In this document: in pieces, positions 33,233-40,036 of the stretch
Layout of the letters: every line of letters begins with the position of its first letter
Position numbering within the stretch: position 1 is the first letter of the stretch
Assembly (NCBI RefSeq): GCF_000379465.1
Contig: NZ_KB905408.1
Span: forward strand, 1 to 40,036
Length of the DNA: 40,036 nt
Origin: Sciscionella marina DSM 45152
GTDB taxonomy: Bacteria; Actinomycetota; Actinomycetes; Mycobacteriales; Pseudonocardiaceae
Direction of reading: 5' to 3'
The notes under the pieces: generated by a model
The model's input: only the letters and a program-made list of their open reading frames with translations
What the model was told of the DNA's origin: nothing
The model's database searches: none
Position numbers and translations under genes: made by a program

Positions 33233-35533
33233 TCACGGAGTGGGTGCCAGGGTGCCCGCGCGGTCCCGGGCGCCCGCGATGACGGCCTGACCGAAGCTGA
33301 TCCCGCCGTCGTTGCACGGGACCCTTGCCTGTGTGAGCACCGTGAAACCCTGTTCCCTCAACCGGTGCAGGCATGCCCCGGTCAGCAGCGTGTTGGCGAA
33401 CACCCCGCCGGACAAGGCCACTGTTTCGTGCCCGGTACGCTCGCGGATCAGGGCGCAACCGGACGCGATCGCACTGGCCAGTCCATGGTGGAATCTCGCC
33501 GCCGACACCTCGACCGGTGTCCCGGACAGATGGTCCTCGGTGACCGCGCGGATCAGCCCACCGGTATCGAGCTGGAACGGTTCCGCCGTGCCGATGGTGA
33601 CCGGGTAGGCATCGTGTTCCCGGCGGTCGGCCAGCTGTTCCAGCTCGACCGCGGCCTGCCCCTCGTAGTGCACCGAGTCCCGGACACCCAGGATCGCGGC
33701 CACCGCGTCGAACAGCCGCCCGGCGCTGGAGGTGCGCGGACTGTTGAATCCGCGCCGGAGCATGGTCAGCACCGCGTCCCACTCCTGCTCGTGCCGATCG
33801 TGCAGGCCGAGCTTTTCCGGCACCGCTCCGTCGAACGCGGCGTCGAGATGGGCCAGGGCCATTCGCCAGGGATGACGGATAGCGGCGGCGCCCCCGGGCA
33901 TCGGGACCGGGCTCAGCAGACCGGCGCGGTCGAATCCGAGTAGATCGGCGAGCAGGAACTCGCCGCCCCAGATGGTGCCGTCCGTGCCGAAACCCGTGCC
34001 GTCGAAGGCAACTCCGATCACCGACTCCGTGCGCTCGTTGTCGGCCAGACAGGATGCGATGTGCGCGTGATGGTGTTGCACACCGACCGTCGCGAGACCG
34101 TTCAGGGTTCGTGCGTGCTTGGTGGACAGGTACTCCGGGTGCAGATCGAAGGCGACCACTTCCGGTGTGATCTCGAACAGGCGGCCGAACTGCTCGATGC
34201 CCTCGGTGAACGAGCGCAGTGTCTCCAGGTTCTCCAGATCACCGATATGATGCGAGATGAATGCGCGGCTGCCTTGCGCGAGGCAGAACGTATTCTTCAA
34301 TTCCGCACCACAAGCCAGCACCGCCCGGGGAAAGCCGGCGGCCACGCGCAGTGGTTCGGGCACATAACCACGGGAGCGGCGGATCACGCATTCCGCGCCG
34401 CGTCCGGTGGGATCGGGGCGCACGACGGAATCATCGGTGCGGGTATGGATCGGCCGGTCGTGCATGAGGAATCCGTCCGCGATCGGTGCCAATCGCTCGA
34501 TGGCGTCCTCGTCACGGTAGGCGATCGGCTCGTCCGAGACGTTGCCACTGGTCAGCACGATCGGCCCGCCGAAGATGCCCAGCAGCAGGTGATGCAGTGG
34601 AGTGTAGGGCAGCATCACACCGAGTTCCCGGTTCCGCGGTGCCACCGAGGCGGCAACGACCGCATCCGGCCGTCTCGGCAGCAACACGATCGGTCGGCGT
34701 CTGCTCGTCAGCACCGGCTCCTCGGCGCGCTCCAGTCGGCACAGCTCGCGCGCGGCATCGACATCGGCGACCATGACCGCGAACGCCTTGTCTTCCCGGT
34801 GTTTGCGGGAGCGCAGCGCCGCACACGCCCGTTCCGCGCGCGCATCGGTGGCCAGGTGATAACCACCGAGCCCTTTCACCGCCAGCACGCCGCCTTCGCG
34901 CAGCAGCGCGGCCGCCCCCGCGACCGGGTCCGCGCCTGACTCCTGTCCCGCCGCGTCGACCAGGCGCAGTCGCGGACCACAGTCGGGACAGCACACCGGT
35001 TGCGCGTGGAACCGGCGATCGGCCGGGTCATGATACTCGCGGGCGCACCGCGGGCACAGCGCGAAACCGGCCATCGTCGTCGACGGGCGGTCGTAGGGAA
35101 TCCCGGTGACGATGGTGAAGCGCGGCCCGCAATTCGTGCAGTTGGTGAACGCGTAGCCGAACCGCCGATCGGTGGGATCGGCGAGCTCCGCCAAACAATC
35201 GGCGCAGGTGGCGCTGTCCGCGGCGATCAGCGTGTCACGATGTCCTGCATCGGTGCTCTCCACGATGCGGAAACCCGGTTCGGCGCGGACGGGAACGACC
35301 GTACTGTGCACCTCGTCCACTGCCGCCAGTGGTGGAGGTTCCGCCTCGAGAGCGTGGACGAACCGCTCGACCGCCGTAACCGCCCCCTCGATTTCGGCGA
35401 ACACCCCATGCACATCATTACCGACGAAACCGGCCAACCCGAGCCGGGTCGCCAGGCCGTAGACGAACGGGCGGAAACCCACCCCTTGCACGACACCGGT
35501 GACCCGGACCCTGAGCCGGACCCGTTGCTCCAT
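33233..35533 (-). CDS. hypF: Carbamoyltransferase HypF
   Basis: 766 residues from ATG 35533, with TGGAG close upstream. All domains are present: the acylphosphatase-like N-terminus (VTGVVQGVGFRPFVYGLA), two Cys4 zinc fingers (CADC..CTNC and CPRC..CPDC), a YrdC-like domain (GGVLAVKGLGGYHLATDA, TSGNVSDEPIA), and a Kae1-like domain with the VQHHHAHIASC His motif and VAFDGTGFGTDG. HypF makes carbamoyl-AMP from carbamoyl phosphate and ATP and loads HypE. It is the only hyp gene on the minus strand. Upstream on its own strand lies the Cys-rich gene, with an IdeR-like box before it. Confidence 0.96.
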   Translation of the reverse strand: MEQRVRLRVRVTGVVQGVGFRPFVYGLATRLGLAGFVGNDVHGVFAEIEGAVTAVERFVHALEAEPPPLAAVDEVHSTVVPVRAEPGFRIVESTDAGHRDTLIAADSATCADCLAELADPTDRRFGYAFTNCTNCGPRFTIVTGIPYDRPSTTMAGFALCPRCAREYHDPADRRFHAQPVCCPDCGPRLRLVDAAGQESGADPVAGAAALLREGGVLAVKGLGGYHLATDARAERACAALRSRKHREDKAFAVMVADVDAARELCRLERAEEPVLTSRRRPIVLLPRRPDAVVAASVAPRNRELGVMLPYTPLHHLLLGIFGGPIVLTSGNVSDEPIAYRDEDAIERLAPIADGFLMHDRPIHTRTDDSVVRPDPTGRGAECVIRRSRGYVPEPLRVAAGFPRAVLACGAELKNTFCLAQGSRAFISHHIGDLENLETLRSFTEGIEQFGRLFEITPEVVAFDLHPEYLSTKHARTLNGLATVGVQHHHAHIASCLADNERTESVIGVAFDGTGFGTDGTIWGGEFLLADLLGFDRAGLLSPVPMPGGAAAIRHPWRMALAHLDAAFDGAVPEKLGLHDRHEQEWDAVLTMLRRGFNSPRTSSAGRLFDAVAAILGVRDSVHYEGQAAVELEQLADRREHDAYPVTIGTAEPFQLDTGGLIRAVTEDHLSGTPVEVSAARFHHGLASAIASGCALIRERTGHETVALSGGVFANTLLTGACLHRLREQGFTVLTQARVPCNDGGISFGQAVIAGARDRAGTLAPTP

Positions 35534-35675
35534 GGCTCCAGTCTGCACCCAGTCGAGCCGCGTGGCAGCCGCCGACACGATCGGGTCGACGGCACTGTGC
35601 CGTGATTCCGCGTCGTACCGCCCGCGCTCGTCGTGCGATGGCCTGTCGGCACCCGCCACCGGACCGCTGCTCGGT

Positions 35676-36014
35676 TTACCGGCCGATCTGCTCACCGTGG
35701 GCGAATACCGCGTTCCTGCGCTCTCCGGGATCACGAGCCGAGCGGAGCGCCCTGGTGTCCACTGTCCACAGACTCGTGCAGTCAGGGCACTGCAAACAGA
35801 CGCGCGAACCCCTGTTACTCAGTAGGTATTGCCAGTGCCGCGCACAGTTCACACCGTCGAGGCAGTCGGCACAATCGCCGCCATGGTCGCAGGATGCACA
35901 GGGAAGCCAAGCACGGCGCGCGAGCTCGGCGCCCGGATCGAGTGGCAGGCGAGCACGCGTGGAACACGACGCCAGGTGGCGCCGTGTCTCGGCATCCCAG
36001 GACCGGTGCGTCAT
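35676..36014 (-). CDS. Cys-rich small protein, unknown
   Basis: 112 residues from ATG 36014, with AGGAAACCGA upstream. Nine Cys residues occur, eight of them clustered: Cys39-x2-Cys42-x5-Cys48-x2-Cys51-x5-Cys57, then Cys73-x2-Cys76-x2-Cys79. The NCARHWQYLLSNRGS and QCPDCTSLWTVDT parts look like a conserved actinobacterial zinc-ribbon family of unknown function. The arrangement could hold two Zn ions or an Fe-S cluster. It lies 142 bases upstream of hypF on the same strand, with an iron box 59 bases before its start, so an iron-linked role is possible. Confidence 0.7.
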   Translation of the reverse strand: MTHRSWDAETRRHLASCSTRARLPLDPGAELARRAWLPCASCDHGGDCADCLDGVNCARHWQYLLSNRGSRVCLQCPDCTSLWTVDTRALRSARDPGERRNAVFAHGEQIGR

Positions 36015-36658
36015 TCGGTTTCCTCACCTCGTCGTCGATTCGATGAACAGCAGGCTTCTCGATCTGCTGAAATTAGGCAAGGCTAACTTTACTGACTTCA
36101 CGGGTGCAACGGTGCCCTGCGTCACCCACGGCCCTGTCGTGACGTTGGCTCGGACGTGCCGATGAACAGGGAGCCGGGGCCGCGTGTTGCGTTGATCGGG
36201 CACTTCTTTTGTGCTGTCCGCGCATCCCCGCACATCGGTCAGCCCTGGTGTTCCAGCCGACGATGGGGGCTCCGTGGCGTGGCCCGCTCGTCGAGGTATC
36301 GCAGCAGCCGACCCAGGAGGTTCTGGCCGGGACCACGGTTGGGCCCACCTATGGCTACGACACTGGGATGATCGCGGGTGCCGTGCGACCGGCAGCCGGT
36401 GGCGAGAAAGATGTCACCGGCGTTGGTGATCGTGCGGGTTTCGGGTGCCGTCGAAACGACCGGGCCGTAGACAAGCCGTCGTGGTGCTGGAGTGTGGCTG
36501 AAGTCGTGTCGGCGCCCGGGGAGGACCGGACGAGGTACTGACCGTGATCGTCGCTTGCGGGGTGTGTTGGACCGGGCTGGGTGAGGAGGTGTTGGTTCGG
36601 CTGGCGTGATCGCAAAACTCCGTGTCGGCCGAGCGGTTGATCGAGTATCTGTACTCAC
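36015..36658. other. Divergent intergenic region with an iron box
   Basis: This lies between the Cys-rich gene and the DUF885 gene. The iron box at 36,073-36,091 is the only regulatory site seen. A plus-strand frame near 36,340-36,385 reads PTYGYDTGMIAGAV, which resembles the first helix of a sugar porter, but it is surrounded by unrelated sequence. No intact gene is recognised. Confidence 0.4.
36073..36091. promoter_or_regulatory. IdeR/DtxR-like iron box
   Basis: TTAGGCAAGGCTAACTTTA agrees with the actinobacterial IdeR consensus TTAGGTTAGGCTAACCTAA at 15 of 19 positions, including the central AGGCTAAC. It lies 59 bases before the Cys-rich gene and upstream of hypF. The usual action is iron-dependent repression, and binding here is inferred. 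Confidence 0.6.
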
Positions 36659-38305
36659 ATGAACACTGTGACCGAGCTCGCCGACGGGATGCTTGCCCTG
36701 CTCCACCACGAGAGTCCGGTGCGGGCCTCCTTGCTCGGAGTCCGCGGGCATGACCACAGATTGGCTGATCTCAGCACAGGGGCCGGTCTTGCGCACAGGG
36801 CTCACGCCGAGTACATCGCCCAGCGTGCGAGCAGCCTCGATGGACTCGGCGAACAGGACGTCGTGACCCGGGCTGTCGTCGTGGAGCAGGCGAAGGCTCT
36901 GGTGACACGAGTGGACGCCGAACTGATCGAACACACGCTTGCGTTTCAGCTGACCGCGCCCGCCGGATCGCTGCTGCATGGCCTCGCGCTGCTGCGGCCT
37001 GCGGGAGATGAGGCGGAGCGTTCCTATCTGACCAGGTTGGCCGCGATTCCCAGCTATCTCGCGGATGCCGCGCAGCGTCACCGTGCAGGAATGGCCTCGG
37101 GCAGGCTTCCGGTTGCCTACCTGGGGCGCGTCGCCGTCGCCGCTCTCGACCAGTACCTTGCCGCCCCGGAGCGCGATCCGCTTCGCGAGCCGGGTTTGAC
37201 CGGCTCGCGTGCCACCGAGCGTGACGAGCTCCTGGAACACGTAGTCCGTCCGGCGTTCGCCCGCTACCGTGACGTGATCGACACCGAGGTCGTACCGCGT
37301 GGAAGGCCGACGGAAAAGCCGGGCCTGTGTTGGTTGCCGGACGGGCAGATGGTGTACGCGGCGCTGTGTCGGGAGCATACGACCACCGGACACACGCCGG
37401 ACGAGCTGCACCAGACAGGCTTGGACCTCATCGAGGAGCTTGCCGGAGAGTACGTCGAGATCGGTTCTCGGGTCTTCGGTGCCGTAACCGCCGAGGAGGT
37501 ACATGACCGGCTCCGCACGGACCCGGCGTTGCGGTGGCAGGCCCCAGAGGAGGTCCTGGCCACCGCACGCGAGACGGTCGGGCGCGCCGAGCGAACGGCC
37601 CCGGGCTGGTTCGGGCGGCTGCCCACCGGACATTGCGTCGTGGAGCCCGTTCCGGAAAACGAAGCGCCCGCCGTGTCCGCCTACTACAACCGACCCGCGT
37701 TGGACGGTTCCCGCCCGGGAACGTATTTCGCCAACACCTACCGGGCCCAGGAACGTGACCGGTTCACCGCGGAGGCGGTGGCGTTCCACGAGGCCGTTCC
37801 GGGGCACCATTTCCAGCTGGCGCTCGCGCAGGAGATCCACGGGCTGCCGATGCTTCGCCGTCTCGCGGACATCACTGCCTACGTCGAGGGGTGGGCGCTT
37901 TACGCCGAACGGCTTGCCGATGAGATGGGGCTGTATACCGGTAGCCTCGCAAGACTGGGCATGCTTGCCGAGGATTCCCTGCGTGCGGCCAGGTTGGTCG
38001 TCGACACCGGGCTGCACGCACGAGGCTGGAGTCGCCGGCACGCGGTCGAGTTCCTGCGTACGCACACCCTGCTGTCCGAAGCAGACGTGCAGGCTGAGAT
38101 CGACCGCTACATCGAGTGGCCAGGCCAAGCGTTGTCGTACATGATGGGGCGCCTGGAGATCCAGCGCCTGCGAGCCGTGGCCGAGCACCGACTCGGCACG
38201 AAGTTCGAACTCAAGGCATTTCACGACCTCGTTCTCACCAACGGCCCATTGCCGATGACCGTGTTGGCCGGGGTCGTCGACAACTGGATCGACACTGTGC
38301 GGTGA
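36659..38305 (+). CDS. DUF885-family metallopeptidase-like protein
   Basis: 548 residues from ATG 36659; no clear ribosome site precedes it, so a leaderless message is possible. The protein is mostly helical. The zinc motif FHEAVPGHHFQ (His377, Glu378, with His383/His384 near) is the DUF885 form of HExxH, and AYVEGWALYAERLADEMGLY supplies the downstream Glu. LGRVAVAALDQYL and DGSRPGTYFANTYRAQERDRFT are other family blocks. Members are thought to be cytoplasmic or secreted peptidases. There is no signal peptide. It is a single gene without obvious partners. Confidence 0.9.
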   Translation: MNTVTELADGMLALLHHESPVRASLLGVRGHDHRLADLSTGAGLAHRAHAEYIAQRASSLDGLGEQDVVTRAVVVEQAKALVTRVDAELIEHTLAFQLTAPAGSLLHGLALLRPAGDEAERSYLTRLAAIPSYLADAAQRHRAGMASGRLPVAYLGRVAVAALDQYLAAPERDPLREPGLTGSRATERDELLEHVVRPAFARYRDVIDTEVVPRGRPTEKPGLCWLPDGQMVYAALCREHTTTGHTPDELHQTGLDLIEELAGEYVEIGSRVFGAVTAEEVHDRLRTDPALRWQAPEEVLATARETVGRAERTAPGWFGRLPTGHCVVEPVPENEAPAVSAYYNRPALDGSRPGTYFANTYRAQERDRFTAEAVAFHEAVPGHHFQLALAQEIHGLPMLRRLADITAYVEGWALYAERLADEMGLYTGSLARLGMLAEDSLRAARLVVDTGLHARGWSRRHAVEFLRTHTLLSEADVQAEIDRYIEWPGQALSYMMGRLEIQRLRAVAEHRLGTKFELKAFHDLVLTNGPLPMTVLAGVVDNWIDTVR

Positions 38306-38932
38306 TCAACGCCACCGACGCGCCACGGCGTCGCCGATGCGGGGCAGCGCGGAGTAGCGGAGTCGTGTAGATCCCACCGATTGCCGGGTCAGCTCGGTGT
38401 CCGGGCACTTGTCGCGGGGCACGGGATCTTGTCCGGACGGGCGGCGGGTGAGCAACACCGTGCCTTGGCTACGGTCGGCGAGCAGCCGACCGACCGCAAC
38501 CAGGTACGGAAGTGTAAGCGATGCCCGTACACAACCACACTGGCCAGGCTGTCGCCGGCCTGCGGCGCGCTGAGAGCGTTCACCAGGACGTGCTGGGATT
38601 GAAATTATGGTTCGAGTTCTGATTCGAGAGGAATTCCCCATTCGCAGCGGTGAGAGCCGCCGAATACGGCGATCACACGATCGAAGACAGCATCGGCGCA
38701 GGCGTGCTGATCCGCGATCCGAGGGACAGCTCACCGAATTACTGGACAGCAGTTTCCGTGACGTGCTGCCAACACACGCGTTGCTCAGCGGGTAGAAACC
38801 AGCATGCAGTCAACCGGGCCGAACTGTTGGCCGTGGACCGGTCGCAAAACGATGTGGTGAGGATCTGATACAGCGTACACACGTACTTATGTAGGGCCGC
38901 GACTTTCGCCGCAGAGAGATCAAAATCAGGAT
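38306..38932. other. Gene-poor stretch, probable decayed DNA
   Basis: Short frames on both strands have no recognisable family. It lies between the DUF885 gene and a broken group II intron reverse transcriptase, so mobile-element decay is likely. Confidence 0.35.
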
Positions 38933-39139
38933 GGCCGTGAGACCGTCCACGCCGGGCGTATTCGCACCTCGGTTTCCCGCGACCCTGGTGAACGCCACGA
39001 TCAGCGTAGCCGGGTCATACACGAAGTTGGACACATCGTCGAACCTGCGGCCAGGATCGGCCGCGGCTCAACGGTGCAGCTCGGCCTGCATCTCCGATAC
39101 CCGTTGCCGTGGCCCTTTCGGAACCTCGGCCGGGGGCAT
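38933..39139 (-). pseudogene. Group II intron reverse transcriptase/maturase, N-terminal remnant
   Basis: Reading leftward from ATG 39139, the frame gives MPPAEVPKG, EMQAELHR, then a TGA (39068-39070), then AAADPGRRFDDVSNFVYDPATLIVAF and RVAGNRGANTPGVDGLTA. This is the N-terminus of a group II intron-encoded reverse transcriptase. The TGA most likely replaced a Trp codon (RWA in relatives). Homology ends near 38933, before the catalytic YxDD region, so the element is both truncated and nonsense-mutated. Confidence 0.65.
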
Positions 39140-39171
39140 CACCGTGCAGTAGTGCGTCTTTCGGCATGACA

Positions 39172-39260
39172 GCCACCATCTCCTCCGCTGTCGCCCTTCC
39201 CCATGCACCAGGCTTTCCCTGACTCGGAGTACTACGGCGACTCCGCCCCACTCCAGACTG
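39172..39260 (-). other. Probable group II intron RNA segment upstream of the maturase remnant
   Basis: On the minus strand this stretch reads like the conserved structured region that precedes the maturase gene in actinobacterial group II introns: a GAGTCGCCGTAGTACTCCGA segment, then AGGGAAAGCCTGG and GGGAAGGGCGACAGCGGAGG. The catalytic domain V was not found in the window. Confidence 0.4.
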
Positions 39261-39620
39261 ATCGGTTGACGATGAACCCAGCCCATACCTCCACAATGGA
39301 CTTGTGGAGGTGGGCGAAATCCGAAGTGGTTCCCGTGTTCACTGTGGTTCGCTTGATCGAGGAGGAGCCCGACTCTGCCCCAGCGGCCTCGCTACGCTTA
39401 CGCCGCAGACCCTTCAGCGCAGCCTTCCGGCGGCCCGTTTCAAGACTCACCCGGATTTGCCCCCGCAGGGACGTGCACCGCACCCGGCCCATATCCACCA
39501 GATTTGAGCCGATTTCAGCGTTGTGGGACGTTACGACATCGGTTCCTCGCGTACTCCTCTCGATCCTGCTCGCCGGACCCGCATCAGCTGGCAGTACTGA
39601 CACGTCCCGGCTTTGTCAGG
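39261..39620. other. Stretch between intron debris and IS3 fragment
   Basis: No gene is recognised. The part nearest 39,261 may be more of the intron's 5' RNA. Open frames have no family pattern. Confidence 0.3.
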
Positions 39621-39728
39621 GCTGAGCAACCCCGCAACATGCCGCACCGCAGCCATCAAGTCCAGATGCTCGGGCCTGGCCTCATCGAGCATCCGCAACG
39701 CACCCTCACGCAGCTCCGGCGAGTACCT
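39621..39728 (-). pseudogene. IS3-family OrfA, N-terminal fragment
   Basis: The frame reads [20 protein letters not shown] and then LMAAVRHVAGLLS, the helix-turn-helix start of IS3-family OrfA. It lacks its usual start codon, because it runs directly from the IS256 remnant. It stops matching after about 36 residues. Confidence 0.65.
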
Positions 39729-40036
39729 CTGATTCGTCGTGTTGTTCGGCCAACACGGCGCCGACGAGGCGGACGATGGCGGCGCGGTCGGGGAAGATCC
39801 CGGCGACATCGGTGCGGCGTCGGATTTCCTTGTTCAACCGTTTTTGCGGGTTATTCGACCAGATCTGCCGCCAGATCTGTTTCGGAAACCCGGTGAACGA
39901 CAACAGCTCCGCCCGCGCTTGGTCGAGATGATCGGCCACTCTCGGGAGTTTCTCGGCGAGTGCGTCGAGCATCCGATCGTATTGCGCCACAACGCTTTCC
40001 GTGTCCGCCTGGTCGAACACCGAGTGCCACAACGTC
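39706..40036 (-). CDS. IS256-family transposase, C-terminal part (5' end outside window)
   Basis: The frame is open to the right edge of the window. It shows the mutator-type (IS256) C-terminus: [20 protein letters not shown], then [21 protein letters not shown] and [23 protein letters not shown]. Intact relatives continue after HDE with W and a RRY segment. Here the match breaks at about 39733, followed by eight unrelated codons that overlap the IS3 OrfA fragment. The transposase is therefore truncated by, or recombined with, the IS3 element. Confidence 0.8.
   Translation of the reverse strand, partial: TLWHSVFDQADTESVVAQYDRMLDALAEKLPRVADHLDQARAELLSFTGFPKQIWRQIWSNNPQKRLNKEIRRRTDVAGIFPDRAAIVRLVGAVLAEQHDESEVLAGAA

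Noticed and set aside
36239-38224. Long open frame of 661 codons on the minus strand
   Set aside because: It is antisense to the DUF885 gene, whose zinc motif and family blocks are clear; the minus translation matches nothing and is an effect of high GC.
1-40036. Search for CRISPR arrays, tRNA and rRNA genes
   Set aside because: No regularly spaced direct repeats, cloverleaf with a recognisable T-arm, or rRNA-like stretch was noticed by eye; a tRNAscan or Infernal run would be decisive.

Overview
The window is high-GC actinobacterial chromosome. The evidence is strongly G/C-ending codons, frequent GTG starts, ATGA/GTGA stop-start overlaps, a DtxR/IdeR-type iron box, a Streptomyces-like nickel (Nur) box, and actinobacterial families throughout (DUF5947, DUF6084, DUF6390, LppA-like, LCMT-like methyltransferase). 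A nocardioform or Pseudonocardiaceae-type organism fits, but no rRNA or tRNA gene is present to fix the genus.

Left part (1-11,100): an IS3-family transposase tail at the edge, a membrane-anchored LppA-like protein, and a scar of tailed-phage head genes (portal tail, prohead protease, two connector/adaptor-type proteins). A minus-strand catabolic or biosynthetic cluster follows (SDR, cytochrome P450, TetR regulator, SnoaL-like protein), preceded by a perfect 11+11 bp palindrome that is a good TetR operator candidate. Then come a sugar-porter MFS transporter, a SAM methyltransferase, an alpha/beta hydrolase and an eroded gene.

Middle-left (11,100-18,400): a four-gene MacA/MacB-like efflux or export operon, an IS110-family remnant, and a secreted lipase facing an LCMT-type methyltransferase across a 17-bp perfect stem that should terminate both.

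Centre (19,500-36,100), the main content: a complete group 1h (high-affinity, 'actinobacterial') [NiFe]-hydrogenase locus. A HoxN/NixA nickel permease diverges from one long, tightly overlapping operon: hypC1-hypD-hypE-DUF6390-hhyS-hhyL-NifU/four-Cys protein-DUF5947-DUF6084-unknown 471 aa-maturation protease-39 aa membrane protein-hypC2-hypA-hypB. hypF lies convergently after it, preceded on its own strand by a gene for a Cys-rich protein. The operon has a textbook sigma-A promoter (TTGACA-17-TATACA). A Nur-like box lies in the divergent nickel-permease/hyp region, and an IdeR-like box lies upstream of the Cys-rich/hypF unit, so both metals of the active site may control the locus. The expected role is oxidation of trace H2 to feed the respiratory chain under starvation. 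HypA/B deliver nickel, HypC/D/E/F build Fe(CN)2CO, and the protease trims the large-subunit tail. The NifU/four-Cys, DUF5947, DUF6084, 471 aa and 39 aa proteins are the uncharacterised part and the likeliest place for new biology.

Right part (36,600-40,036): a DUF885 metallopeptidase-like protein, then mobile-element debris: a group II intron reverse transcriptase with a nonsense codon, an IS3 OrfA piece, and an IS256-family transposase running off the edge.
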